Notes: generated by a model from the letters alone, not told the origin. Shown: positions 47,563 through 56,850, counted from the first letter of the stretch. The stretch is 64,000 nucleotides of DNA from Candidatus Latescibacterota bacterium (GCA_022821275.1 JAJEDY010000024.1:29432-93431); one strand, 5' to 3'. Program-made: numbers and translations.

Positions 47563-48399
47563 TTGAAACGCGTTGGCTTTTACGATCTCGATCTGAATAA
47601 TTTTCACGCGAATGTGTATTTGAGTGCGTTCAGAAATGATTTGAAGGACCGGGGGTTTGAGGTGGCGGGTTGTACGGGGATTCGCCAGAAATCGAGTCTG
47701 GCATGGGCAAAAGAAAATGAGGTGCCGTATTTTCCGGATGTGGAGGCTTTGAACGATGCGGTCGATTATTATCTCGTTCTGGCGCCGAGGACTCCGGAAC
47801 GCCATCTGGCAATGTGTGAGGCGATTTTTCCGTTTGGCAAGGCAACTTATGTGGATAAGACATTTGCGCCCGATCTCGATACGGCGCAACAGATATTCGC
47901 GCTTGCAGATAAGTACCGCGTTCCAATACAGACTTCGTCTGCACTGCGGTATGGCAATGTGCAGGATTTTGTAAGGGAAGTCGGTCCCCGCAAGGTGAAA
48001 CACCTGGTTGTCTGGCAGGGTGGGCGGTCTTTTGATGAGTATGGTATTCATCCGACAGAAATTGTGGTGAGTTGTATGGGCACAGGGGCAAAACGGCTGA
48101 TGCGCCGATGCAGGGGAAAGTACAATCAGGTTTTGATCGATTTTACGGGCAACCGAACGGCGGTGATCAATCTGAATGAAAAACACAGGACGCCGCAGGC
48201 TGCTGTTGTGACGACGACGGAAGAAACGCGGTATATGGAGGTGGCTCGGGCGGTGATTTTTCCGCGTTCTACTGAGGCGATTATGGATCTTTTTGAAAGT
48301 GGTAAGGCAAATATCCCGCGTCTGGAAAGTTTGTTGATTCGGCGCATTCTGGATGTGGCGGAAGAGGAACGGGCACAACGAGGGTTTGTTGATATTTAG
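47563..48399 (+). CDS. Gfo/Idh/MocA-like protein, atypical nucleotide loop
   Basis: A 278-residue protein with TTG start 47563 (AGGAG 7 nt upstream). Fold landmarks include VPYFPDVEALNDAVDYYLVL, ATYVDKTFAPDLDTAQQIFA (DKT where EKP is usual) and QTSSALRYGN. The first strand, KRVGFYDLDLNNFHANVY, lacks the GxGxxG loop, so NAD(P) binding is doubtful. It is shorter than usual. It may be a non-catalytic or lyase-like member working with the sulfatases. Next to it lies a second, longer family member. Confidence 0.65.
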   Translation: MKRVGFYDLDLNNFHANVYLSAFRNDLKDRGFEVAGCTGIRQKSSLAWAKENEVPYFPDVEALNDAVDYYLVLAPRTPERHLAMCEAIFPFGKATYVDKTFAPDLDTAQQIFALADKYRVPIQTSSALRYGNVQDFVREVGPRKVKHLVVWQGGRSFDEYGIHPTEIVVSCMGTGAKRLMRRCRGKYNQVLIDFTGNRTAVINLNEKHRTPQAAVVTTTEETRYMEVARAVIFPRSTEAIMDLFESGKANIPRLESLLIRRILDVAEEERAQRGFVDI

Positions 48400-48406
48400 A
48401 AACATC

Positions 48407-48440
48407 CGATCCGCAGATAGACGCAGATGAATGCAGATAT
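48407..48440. repeat. Dispersed CGCAGAT-type repeat, copy 3
   Basis: ATCCGCAGATAGACGCAGAT, then GAATGCAGATATC, just after a stop codon like the other copies. Confidence 0.6.
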
Positions 48441-48472
48441 CTGATCCGTATGGGATGGAATATATCATGTAG

Positions 48473-48493
48473 GAACGGGTTTCAAACCCGTTC
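48473..48493. repeat. Palindrome GAACGGGTTT-C-AAACCCGTTC
   Basis: Perfect 10-bp arms around one base in the leader of the next gene. There is no T-run. Similar short palindromes occur as dispersed elements in many bacteria. Confidence 0.6.
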
Positions 48494-48510
48494 ACCTGGA
48501 GGAACGAAAA

Positions 48511-49494
48511 ATGATTAAAATGGCGCAATACGGTACAAAACACGGTCACGCAGCCGGAAAATTGCGGTCGATGCAAACCAATGCAGAGGTGGAGGTGGTT
48601 GGTGTGTTCGAACCCGATGAGAGACGGCGCGAGGAGATGGCGCAATCGGGTAGTTATGAAGGCGTTTATTGGTTTGAATCGGAAGGGGATATGCTGGGCG
48701 ATGATGAAATCGTGGCTGTTGCATCAGAGGGTGCAAATGTCGAGAGTCTGGATCAGACAGAGGCCATTATCCGGGCGGGGAAGCACGCGTGGTACGACAA
48801 GCCCGCTGGTGAGAATTGGGATCAGTGGCAGCGGATTATCGCACGGGCACGGGAGGATAGTTTGTTGATTCAGATGGGATATATGTTTCGGTATCACGAT
48901 GGGTATTGCAAGATCGCAGAGTGGGTGCATTCGGGTTTTTTGGGCGATGTGTTTGCGGTTCGGGCACATATGTCCACGTTTTTGGGAAAACCGCAAAAAG
49001 AAAGAGTCACAGTGCATCAGGGCGGGGTGTTTTTCGATTTGTGTGGTCATCAACTCGATCAGATTGTCCATCTTTTGGGCAGGCCCGAGCGCGTGACACC
49101 ATTTTTGCGCAACGATATGCGCGAGGTTGAGGAATTTACGGATAATGGGGTGGGTATTTTTGAATTTGAGCGGGCGATCGCCATTGTCGATATTGCGGCA
49201 CTGGAGCCGCGTCCCAATGCGCGTCGATTTGAGGTGTATGGCACAAAGGGCAGTGCGATTATGGAGCCGATGGAGCCTGCTGAGAAAATCCGTCTGTGTT
49301 TGGATGAGGCGCGCGATGGATATGAGGCGGGTGTTCAATTTGTCGATGTGGCGCAACAATCGCGGCAGGATTTGTACGATTTGGAATTGGAGGCATTTTT
49401 GCCGGCTATTCGAGGTGAGTGCGCGCCGGATCGATCTTACGAACACGAGTTGCTGGTTCAAGAGGCGGTGTTGCGGGGCGTTGGGCGTCTTTAA
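48511..49494 (+). CDS. Gfo/Idh/MocA family oxidoreductase
   Basis: A 327-residue protein. The N-terminal IKMAQYGTKHGHAAGKLRSM replaces the usual GxGxxG with GxxHGHAxG, a variant found in a branch of the family. DKP in AWYDKPAGENW substitutes for EKP. The second domain contains YMFRYHDGYCKI and VFFDLCGHQLDQIVHLLG, with the conserved His. It lies 16 bp before a sulfatase-fold gene whose GTG start follows GGAG. Probable role: redox chemistry on a desulfated sugar or acid. Substrate unknown. Confidence 0.8.
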   Translation: MIKMAQYGTKHGHAAGKLRSMQTNAEVEVVGVFEPDERRREEMAQSGSYEGVYWFESEGDMLGDDEIVAVASEGANVESLDQTEAIIRAGKHAWYDKPAGENWDQWQRIIARAREDSLLIQMGYMFRYHDGYCKIAEWVHSGFLGDVFAVRAHMSTFLGKPQKERVTVHQGGVFFDLCGHQLDQIVHLLGRPERVTPFLRNDMREVEEFTDNGVGIFEFERAIAIVDIAALEPRPNARRFEVYGTKGSAIMEPMEPAEKIRLCLDEARDGYEAGVQFVDVAQQSRQDLYDLELEAFLPAIRGECAPDRSYEHELLVQEAVLRGVGRL

Positions 49495-49510
49495 AAATGA
49501 GGAGAAAACT

Positions 49511-50926
49511 GTGAACGTTATTTGTGTGATGCTGGATTCGTTGCGGGCAGATCACGTGGGTGCTTATGGCGATCGGGCAAGGACGCCGAATATGGATCGC
49601 ATTGCGCGTGAATCTCTGGTGTTTTCAAAGGCTTTTTCGGGGTCGTTTCCAACCCTGCCGTGTCGGCGCGATTTGTTTACGGGACGTTGGGGGCATCCGT
49701 TTAATACGTGGGATAAAATGGAACAGAATTTGCCCACGATGGCCGAGCGCTTTCGGCGTGCGGGGTACACAACCGGACTGGTTTTTGATACGCCGATGTT
49801 TATGACGCAGGGCAATTTTCTGGATCGCGGATTTGGTTCTATTTCGTGGATTCGCGGGCAGGGAGGTGAGCCGTGGATTAGCGATGCATTAGAGGAGATC
49901 AAATGGCCGGCCAGTGAGGATAAAGTAAAATCCGGGGTGATGCGCTATCTGGCGAATCAGCGCGGGCGGTTGTTTGAATCGGACTATCTGGGTCCCCGCG
50001 TGTTTACCGAGGCGATGCACTGGCTGGAGCGGAATTATGTGAAGGATGGGTTTTTTCTGTGGATCGATTCGTGGGATCCGCACGAGCCGTGGGATCCGCC
50101 GCAGTATTATGTGGATATGTACGATCCTGGTTATGAAGGCGATGAGCTTATTTATCCGTGTTATGGGTTCAGCAATTATATGACGGATGAGGAACTCAAT
50201 CACGTGCGCGCATTATATGCGGCTGAGGTGACGATGACGGATCGGTGGTTGGGGATGTTGTGGGATACGATAGATGTGTTGGGCTTAAAGGAGAATACGG
50301 TTTTTTTGCTGATGGCAGATCACGGGCACTATTTTGGCGATCACGGATTGCAGGGCAAGCCCTGGGGGGATTGGGGACAGCTTTACGATCCGATGGTTCA
50401 TATCCCGTTTATGGTGTATCATCCGGATAGGGCGATGGCGGGAAAGCAGGTGGATAGTCTGGTGCAGCCGGTGGATGTGTTTCCCACGCTTTGCGGTCTG
50501 GCGGGATTGGATGTGCCCGATGGCGTGCAGGGGAAGGCATTTGCCGATGTTTTGTCGGGTGAGACGGTGAAGCATCGAGATTTTGCAATTAGCGGACGCA
50601 ATTTAAATGATAGCTGGGGCACTGTGCCCGCTACGATAACCGATGGTACCTGGACGCTGGTGTATTGGCCCAATAAAGATCTCAAATACAAAGGTCCTAA
50701 ACCGATTCGCACCGAGCGATACGATTGCCGCAATATGCCCGAGCGCCGCGTGGATGAGTTGTTTTATATGCCGGAAGACTCCGGTCAGGAAAACAATGTG
50801 ATTGCCGAGCATCCCGAAGAGGCAAGGCGTTTGCACAGGGCGCTTTTGGAACTGATTGAGGATACAGAGACCGATCCGGAGATTGCGAAGACGTACTTGC
50901 CCGCGCTGGGTGATCAGTATCAGTGA
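49511..50926 (+). CDS. Sulfatase-fold hydrolase with Thr in place of the formylglycine Cys/Ser
   Basis: A 471-residue alkaline-phosphatase-superfamily enzyme with GTG start 49511 (MNVICVMLDSLRADHVGAYG). Metal sites fit MLDSLRADH and LLMADHGHYFGDHG. The sequence at the nucleophile is Thr48-Leu-Pro-Cys-Arg52 (FPTLPCRRDLFTGR), where a sulfatase would have Cys or Ser at position 48. The neighbouring sulfatase at 46027 aligns here with CMPARRDFHTGR. Thr nucleophiles occur in phosphodiesterases and phosphoglycerate mutases of this superfamily, so phosphoester or phosphonate hydrolysis is as likely as sulfatase activity. No signal peptide. Confidence 0.82.
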   Translation: MNVICVMLDSLRADHVGAYGDRARTPNMDRIARESLVFSKAFSGSFPTLPCRRDLFTGRWGHPFNTWDKMEQNLPTMAERFRRAGYTTGLVFDTPMFMTQGNFLDRGFGSISWIRGQGGEPWISDALEEIKWPASEDKVKSGVMRYLANQRGRLFESDYLGPRVFTEAMHWLERNYVKDGFFLWIDSWDPHEPWDPPQYYVDMYDPGYEGDELIYPCYGFSNYMTDEELNHVRALYAAEVTMTDRWLGMLWDTIDVLGLKENTVFLLMADHGHYFGDHGLQGKPWGDWGQLYDPMVHIPFMVYHPDRAMAGKQVDSLVQPVDVFPTLCGLAGLDVPDGVQGKAFADVLSGETVKHRDFAISGRNLNDSWGTVPATITDGTWTLVYWPNKDLKYKGPKPIRTERYDCRNMPERRVDELFYMPEDSGQENNVIAEHPEEARRLHRALLELIEDTETDPEIAKTYLPALGDQYQ

Positions 50927-50931
50927 GATTT

Positions 50932-51834
50932 TTATGATCGCACGTCTTGTCTGCCGTCGCCGCATCCGCCATCGCCAGCCGTGCGCACATTCGGTTTTCC
51001 CGTTATTTTGGTGCCTTTGTACGCATAGGGATCTTCGCCTGCGATCATGATGATTTCTCGCATGTCTGCGGTTGCCATGCGTTCGCCGGGTTTTAAATTG
51101 CGCCAGGGGAGGAGGGATTCCGCGCTCATGTAGTGATTGACGAGTACGCGACGGAAGCCGGATTTTGCGCGGTTGGGAAACGAGCGGTGGAGCAGATAGC
51201 CGTGGAAGAAGACGAGCGCACCTGTTTTGACTTCAACGGGGATGGCGTCGTCATCTGTGTAGGGAAATCGGAAGGTTTCATGGGCGCAGTCAAAGCGCGT
51301 GTCGTGCTGTACGTGTTGGGGCCACAATATGCCGCGCTTGTGCGAGCCGGGAATGACCCACAAGCAGCCGTTTTCAGTGGTGGCATCGTCAAGGGCAAAC
51401 CAGCCGCCCGTGAGTGATCGGTCGCGGGTGGGGATATAGATTTCATCCTGATGCCAGGCTTGTCCGGGCTTTCCCGCGCTTTTGATGAAGAGCATGGATT
51501 GCATGCATTTGACATTGGGTCCGATGACGCTCGTGAGGCCATCGACCATTACGGGATGGGATAGCGCGTCGTACATGATGGGCGAGATTCTGTGTATGTG
51601 GTGGATACACAAGATGCGTTTGATGACGTCGTCGTCGGTGTCGTCGGGCGAGACGGCGGGTAAATTGCCTATGTCACCGCGTTCCCCGCGGCACAGAGCG
51701 GTGGTTTCGTCGCGCAGGGTTTGGACTTCTTCGGGGGTGAGCGCATCGGGGATTACGAGGTATCCATTTTCGCGGTAAAAGGCCACGTCGTCTTCGGTTA
51801 CGCGAGAGGTGGCTTCTTCGGAGATGGTTGCCAT
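50932..51834 (-). CDS. Phytanoyl-CoA dioxygenase family protein
   Basis: A 300-residue oxygenase. The HQD motif is in GQAWHQDEIYIPTRD and the distal His in FFHGYLLHRSFPNRAKSGFR, whose Arg suits 2-oxoglutarate binding. ENGCLWVIPGSHKRG is the family turn. ATG 51834 has GGAG 6 nt upstream; ATG 51846 is an alternative. It converges with the Thr-type sulfatase-fold gene (5-bp gap) and is divergent from another sulfatase gene. The last 20 residues are Gly/Asp-rich and probably disordered. Confidence 0.85.
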   Translation of the reverse strand: MATISEEATSRVTEDDVAFYRENGYLVIPDALTPEEVQTLRDETTALCRGERGDIGNLPAVSPDDTDDDVIKRILCIHHIHRISPIMYDALSHPVMVDGLTSVIGPNVKCMQSMLFIKSAGKPGQAWHQDEIYIPTRDRSLTGGWFALDDATTENGCLWVIPGSHKRGILWPQHVQHDTRFDCAHETFRFPYTDDDAIPVEVKTGALVFFHGYLLHRSFPNRAKSGFRRVLVNHYMSAESLLPWRNLKPGERMATADMREIIMIAGEDPYAYKGTKITGKPNVRTAGDGGCGDGRQDVRS

Positions 51835-51950
51835 TGAAAACTCCATAGAGATTGACTGATAAAGCAGGTTCGTTTTATAATAATCGTGCAGTAGGGCGTT
51901 GTCGTCAAGAATAATGCATGTTGCAAACAGCTTATAGGGAGGATTGTATC

Positions 51951-53258
51951 TTGAATCGAAGACCAAATTTTGTGGTGATTTTTTTGGATGATTCCGGGTG
52001 GGCAGATTTTCGGCCATTTGGAGAGACGGCGTATCCGACGCCCAATGTGGAAAAATTGGCAACTGGGGGATGTTGTTATCACCAGTTTTACGTGCCTCAG
52101 GCGGTTTGTTCGGCGTCGCGGGCGTCATTGTTGACGGGATGTTATCCGGGCAGGCATAAGGTTTATGGCGCGATTCCGCCCCGGGCGCGGGGATTGGATC
52201 CGAGTTTTGCCACGGTTGCAGAGGTGCTCAAGCCCGCGGGATATGTAACGGGAGTGTTTGGAAAGTGGCATATTGGCGATCACGAGGATACGCGCCCGCC
52301 CGCTCGGGGGTTTGACGAGTCGTCGGGTTTGATGTATTCCAACGATATGTGGAAATACCATCCGCAGAGCAGATATTTTGACAATTTTGGTTTGCAGTTC
52401 TGGAAAAATGGCGAGATCGTTATTGAAGATGTGACGCCAGAGCAGCAGAAGATGCTGACGACCTGGTACACAGAGCATGCGGTCGATTTTATCGGGCGTC
52501 ACGCCGATGAGCCGTTTTTCCTGTACGTGCCCCACAGCATGCCGCATGTGCCGCTGTTTTGCAGCGATAAGTTCGACGGAAAATCGGGGGAAGGTTTGTA
52601 CGCCGATGTGATGATGGAGATCGATTGGTCGGTGGGTGAGATTGTGAACGCGCTTGAAAAAGCAGGTGTGGCGGATGATACGGTTGTGGTTTTTACGTCG
52701 GATAATGGTCCCTGGATTTCTTATGGGAACCACGCGGGAAAGACGCCTTATCGCGAGGCAAAGGGGACGGGTTTTGACGGGGGTACGCGTTCGGCGTGTG
52801 TGATGCACTATCCCAATGGCATTCCCGCAGGAGAGATATCGCATCAGGCTTTTTGTTCGGTGGATTTTTTGCCGACGTTTGCAAAGCTGGCGGGGGCGGA
52901 TTTGCCGGATTATACGATTGATGGGGTCGATGTTTGGGATATTGTGACGTGCCAGCCAGATGCGACGAATTCGCATGTGTATTATCCGGTGTCAACCGGG
53001 CGGAATTTCGATGGGGTGGTCAGTGGGGATGGCAAGTGGAAGTTGCATTTGCCACACGATTATCGCACGCTTGTGGAAGTGGGCAATGACGGAGAGCCAG
53101 GGCGATATGAGACCGCGCATATCGGGTTGTCGCTTTTTGATATGGAAAACGATCCCTATGAGACGACCAATGTGATTGACGAGTATCCCGAGGTGGCACA
53201 AGAACTCGTGGTGTTGGCTGAAAAGCATCGGGATATGTGGTGGGTGGAGAAAAATTAA
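51951..53258 (+). CDS. Sulfatase with Cys-type formylglycine motif
   Basis: A 435-residue sulfatase. The motif is Cys53-Ser-Ala-Ser-Arg57 (QAVCSASRASLLTGCYPGRH), the full sulfatase signature. Metal ligands fit VVIFLDDSGWAD and VVFTSDNGPWISYGNHAG, and KWHIGDHEDTRPP fits the conserved Lys-x-His. The start is TTG 51951, 8 nt after AGGGAGG. An ATG 33 bp upstream is in frame but precedes the ribosome site. There is no signal peptide. A PhyH gene follows after 16 bp and a GH4 gene later, suggesting breakdown of a sulfated glycoside. Confidence 0.9.
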   Translation: MNRRPNFVVIFLDDSGWADFRPFGETAYPTPNVEKLATGGCCYHQFYVPQAVCSASRASLLTGCYPGRHKVYGAIPPRARGLDPSFATVAEVLKPAGYVTGVFGKWHIGDHEDTRPPARGFDESSGLMYSNDMWKYHPQSRYFDNFGLQFWKNGEIVIEDVTPEQQKMLTTWYTEHAVDFIGRHADEPFFLYVPHSMPHVPLFCSDKFDGKSGEGLYADVMMEIDWSVGEIVNALEKAGVADDTVVVFTSDNGPWISYGNHAGKTPYREAKGTGFDGGTRSACVMHYPNGIPAGEISHQAFCSVDFLPTFAKLAGADLPDYTIDGVDVWDIVTCQPDATNSHVYYPVSTGRNFDGVVSGDGKWKLHLPHDYRTLVEVGNDGEPGRYETAHIGLSLFDMENDPYETTNVIDEYPEVAQELVVLAEKHRDMWWVEKN

Positions 53259-53274
53259 AATAGGAGATTTCGCA

Positions 53275-54063
53275 ATGGGCATTTCGGTAAAAGAATGGAC
53301 GCCGACTTTGACAGAAGAAGAAACCGTGATGTTTGACTTGAAAGGGTATATTCTCTTTCCAGCGGTTTTGAGCGAGGATGAGATGGCGCCGATTAAGGAA
53401 CAGTGTGAGAAATTGCGTACCGATAGAGATTCTCTAACGCCCGAAGCGCGTTGTTTGCCGGGCGGTCCCGCGTCGGTGTTGATTGATCATCCGGCGATTA
53501 TGCGGGTGTTGCATACGGTTATTGACGATGAGACGGAGAAGATCCGTCTGGAAGGTGCGTTTTTGTCTTATCGCTTCAAAGGAGATAACCACAGGGGATG
53601 GACGCCGCATGCCGGAGGTAAGTCCGTGAATCCCAATTACAGCTATCAGTACCACGATGGGCGGATTTACTCCGGGATGACGAGGGTGGTTTGGGAATTA
53701 AATGGCGTGGCGAAGGGAAAAGGGGGGACGGCGTTTATTCCGGGGAGTCACAAGTCCAATTACAGAAAAAAGCTGCCTTTGTTCGACGATCCCGATTCGG
53801 GGGTGTGGGATACGTATGGGTGTCCGCCGGGTTCTCTGCTGGTTTTTTCCGAGGCTGTGCGCCATACGTCTTGTGTTTGGACACAGGATGTGCCGCGGAT
53901 GGCTCTGTTTTATGCCTATAATCACATCAATGTGCGGCATCACAAACCCGGATTTACTGACGAGATGCTCAATTCACTGTCGCCAGAACACCGTCGGTTT
54001 TTCAGCGAGGTGTATCACCCACAATTTGATGGCGATGAGTGGAAAAAACGTCTGAATCGTTAG
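53275..54063 (+). CDS. PhyH-family protein with His-x-Gly instead of His-x-Asp
   Basis: A 262-residue PhyH-like double-stranded beta-helix protein. Where the family has WHQD this protein has TPHAGGKS: His112 is kept but the Asp position is Gly114. The distal His197 (AVRHTSCVW) and the turn GGTAFIPGSHKSN are present, with the usual spacing. Loss of the carboxylate ligand is the hallmark of Fe/2-oxoglutarate halogenases, which use the open site for chloride. It also occurs in inactive relatives. Which applies here is unknown. It is in an operon with the Cys-type sulfatase gene upstream. Confidence 0.78.
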   Translation: MGISVKEWTPTLTEEETVMFDLKGYILFPAVLSEDEMAPIKEQCEKLRTDRDSLTPEARCLPGGPASVLIDHPAIMRVLHTVIDDETEKIRLEGAFLSYRFKGDNHRGWTPHAGGKSVNPNYSYQYHDGRIYSGMTRVVWELNGVAKGKGGTAFIPGSHKSNYRKKLPLFDDPDSGVWDTYGCPPGSLLVFSEAVRHTSCVWTQDVPRMALFYAYNHINVRHHKPGFTDEMLNSLSPEHRRFFSEVYHPQFDGDEWKKRLNR

Positions 54064-54148
54064 ATACGGGAAAGCACTGGCGGGTTTAGATGCTATGTCG
54101 TAAATTGTTCAAGAGTTTGGCCTTTCATGTTTTTATAGGGAGTGTGCA

Positions 54149-55522
54149 ATGGCAAATAAAGTGACGATTTTTGGTGCGGGTAGCGTGGTGTTTTCTCTCG
54201 GGCTGGTGAAGGATTTGTGTCTGACAAAGGAGTTGAATGGCAGCCACGTTTGTTTTATGGATATCAATGAGGAAGTGCTCGATGTGATTTATGAACTCGG
54301 GCGGCGGTATGCCGAGGATTTGAGCGCGGATATGACGTTTGAGAAAACGACAGATAGGGAGGCCGCGTTAAAGGACGCCGATTTTGTGATCAATACGGCG
54401 ACGGTGACGCACAATGAGTATTTTATGCAGCGGCGGCGCAAGATGACGGCGAAGCTCGGTTATTTTTACGATAAAACTGGGATGCCGGAATATTACAATT
54501 TGCAACTGATGCTGGATGTGGCGAGAGATATGGAGAGGCTGTGTCCCGATGCGTGGATTTTGCTGGCGGGTAATCCGGTCTTTGACGGGACGACGTTGAT
54601 GACGCGAGAGACGGGGATTAAGGTGTGTGGGTTGTGTCACGGGCATTATGGCTATGCGGGGGTGGCGCGCACGTTGGGATTGGACCCGGATGAGGTGACG
54701 TGGCAGGCGCCGGGTTTGAATCACAATATTTGGATGACGGATTTTATCTATGAAAACGAAGATATGTATCCGGAGTTGGACCGGTGGATTGCGGAGGAGA
54801 GCGAGGCGTACTGGGAGCGGTTGACCCGGGAGGGCAAGGCGATTCCCACGCAGATGTCGCGCGCATCGATTCATCAATACAAGATGTATGGCTTGATGCC
54901 TATTGGCGATACGCCTCGGCGGGGTGGTTGGTGGTATCACACGGATTTGGATGCGCGGAAATACTGGTATGATCCCAATGGGGGTAAAGATACGCCAGCC
55001 GGACGCGATGCGGTGCTGGCGGGCAAGGCAAAAAAATACGAGCAGATGAAGGCTGCGGCTTATGATGAGAGAATTCGCCCGATTGATTTGTTTGGCGATC
55101 AGATGACGCACGAGCAGCATATTCCGATTATGAATGGTCTGGTGAATAATGTGGAAGGCCAGTTTCAGGTGAATGTGCCCAATTGCGGCGCGCTGCCGGG
55201 TATTCCCGACGATGTGGCTGTGGAAGTTCCCGCGATTGTAAATAAGAAGGGTATTCAGCCTTTGCGCGTGCCGTCGTTGCCGAAGAAGATTATGCTGGCG
55301 TGCATTTATCCGGATTGGCTCAATATGGAGCGTACGCTCGAAGCGGTTTTGTCAGGTGATAAATCGATGATGCTGTTTGGCGTGCTCGAGAGCAAAGAGA
55401 CAAAGTCTTATGAGCACGGTTTGGAGGTGCTGGATGCGCTGTTTAATATTGATCCCAATGAGCCGATGAAACATGTGGAAAATATTAACGAGCATTTTGA
55501 GTGGCCAAAGAATTGGGCATAG
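54149..55522 (+). CDS. Glycoside hydrolase family 4 (alpha-glucosidase/galactosidase type)
   Basis: A 457-residue GH4 enzyme, which uses NAD and Mn for a redox-assisted glycosidase reaction. The NAD loop is VTIFGAGSVVFSLGLVKDL, followed by CFMDINEEVLDV for the ribose. GLCHGHYG carries the metal-binding Cys, and APGLNHNIWM the metal-binding His. YYNLQLMLDVARDME is the family's substrate loop region. It is intracellular. Its position after sulfatase and PhyH genes suggests it cleaves the sugar left after desulfation. Exact anomer and sugar are not predictable. Confidence 0.9.
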   Translation: MANKVTIFGAGSVVFSLGLVKDLCLTKELNGSHVCFMDINEEVLDVIYELGRRYAEDLSADMTFEKTTDREAALKDADFVINTATVTHNEYFMQRRRKMTAKLGYFYDKTGMPEYYNLQLMLDVARDMERLCPDAWILLAGNPVFDGTTLMTRETGIKVCGLCHGHYGYAGVARTLGLDPDEVTWQAPGLNHNIWMTDFIYENEDMYPELDRWIAEESEAYWERLTREGKAIPTQMSRASIHQYKMYGLMPIGDTPRRGGWWYHTDLDARKYWYDPNGGKDTPAGRDAVLAGKAKKYEQMKAAAYDERIRPIDLFGDQMTHEQHIPIMNGLVNNVEGQFQVNVPNCGALPGIPDDVAVEVPAIVNKKGIQPLRVPSLPKKIMLACIYPDWLNMERTLEAVLSGDKSMMLFGVLESKETKSYEHGLEVLDALFNIDPNEPMKHVENINEHFEWPKNWA

Positions 55523-55565
55523 GAAAAAGTATCTGCTGAACTTTTGGGATTTGACCCATTTGAAA

Positions 55566-55597
55566 GGCGATATATTGTTTTAAAGCAATATATCGCC
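55566..55597 (+). terminator. Hairpin after GH4, probable terminator
   Basis: Perfect 12-bp stem GGCGATATATTG/CAATATATCGCC with an 8-nt loop, followed by AT-rich sequence without a clean T-run. It may also serve as an operator for the operon that starts at 55658. Confidence 0.55.
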
Positions 55598-55657
55598 TAT
55601 ATTTATACTATTAATTTTATATCAAAAATATCGGACTTTACTGAAAAGAGAAGATAA

Positions 55658-56850
55658 ATGAATCGAGGAAGAAGCTTACTCGTGGCCAGTGCTATCCTTA
55701 TCATCTCCCTGGCGGGTGCGGGTCTTATGGTCTGGTTGAGACCCGAGCCGGAACTACAACCTCTTCCTTCCCCGATTCCCTTCGCAGTTACAACTCCCGC
55801 AGTAGCTGGTGCGGGTCCCATCCCCGTGTACGGAGCAGGGCCGGTTCGGCCAGTCGCGGAGATAGATGTCGCCGCCGAAATCAACGGCAAGGTCGTCTGG
55901 GTGGCTCCTACCTTCCAGAGTGGTGGACGAGTCCACAAGGGACAGATTCTCTTTCGCATTGCCGAGGCTGAATACCAGAACAAAGTGCAGCAAGCACGCG
56001 CCAATGTGGCTGCACAGCATGTCGCGCTCCTTCGAGCAAATGAAGAAGCCGAGATCGCACGCGCTGAGTACGCACAATACAAACTCGACCAAAAGGGTAC
56101 GGCCAATCCCCTTGCGTTGTGGGGACCGCAACTCGAGGCAGTTCGAGCGGCTGTGGTCAGAGACAGTGCTGTGCTCGCCGATGCCGAATTGGCTTTGGCA
56201 CGCACAAAAGTTCGCGCGCCTTTCAGAGGCATCGTACAGGCTGAATCCATAGATGTAGGGCAGTTCGTGATAGCCGGTCAGAGTGTGGGGCGGCTTTACT
56301 CAATCGACGCAGTAGAGGTGGTGGTTCCCCTCTCCGATGCCAATGCGTCCCTTATTCCCGGCCTTTGGGAGTTGGAAGCAGGCGACGGAGAAGGCGGGTC
56401 GAGGCGCGTGTTATCGCTGAATACGGCCATGGAAGCTACGCCTGGGAAGGCTATGTGGATCGGGCGGAAGCATCTCTGGACAAACAGACGCGGACCATCG
56501 ACGTAATCGTGCGCGTTTCGGATCCTTTTACGAGTGGTACCCCGGTCGAGGCGGCAGATGTGGCGTCTGTCCCGCCTCTTCTGGTGGGTAAGTTCGTGAA
56601 AGTGCAAATTCAGGGACTCGCTCCAGATAGGTATTACAAAGTGCCGCCCCCGGCACTCAGGACTGGCAACGAAGTTTGGGCGATCCGCAATAACACTGTG
56701 ACTATTGTCCCGGTGCGCGTCCTGCAGCGTTCCGGCGATGAGGTATTCGTGATCGGAGCACTTGAAGCGGGCCAGCCAGTCGTCGTGGGTGGAATTCAGA
56801 TCGCCACGGAAGGCATGTCGGTGCAGACCACAGCCGGAGAGACACCATGA
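55658..56850 (+). pseudogene. RND efflux periplasmic adaptor (MFP), frameshifted
   Basis: The adaptor of an RND pump, split over two frames. Frame one from ATG 55658 gives an N-terminal membrane anchor (LLVASAILIISLAGAGLMVW), a lipoyl half (VWVAPTFQSGGRVHKGQILF), a coiled-coil hairpin and the second lipoyl half (TKVRAPFRGIVQAESIDVGQ). It continues through VVVPLSDANASLIPGLWELE and then shifts. The homologous continuation (VIAEYGHGSYAWEGYVDRAE, then TIDVIVRV, to QTTAGETP) is in the -1 frame from about 56400 to stop 56850. One missing base around 56385-56410 explains it. No slippery heptamer is seen, so a recent mutation or a sequencing error is more likely than programmed shifting. The stop overlaps the permease start (ATGA). 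Confidence 0.8.

Noticed and set aside
56395..56410. Programmed -1 frameshift in the adaptor gene
   Set aside because: No slippery heptamer or downstream structure is evident; mutation or read error is simpler.
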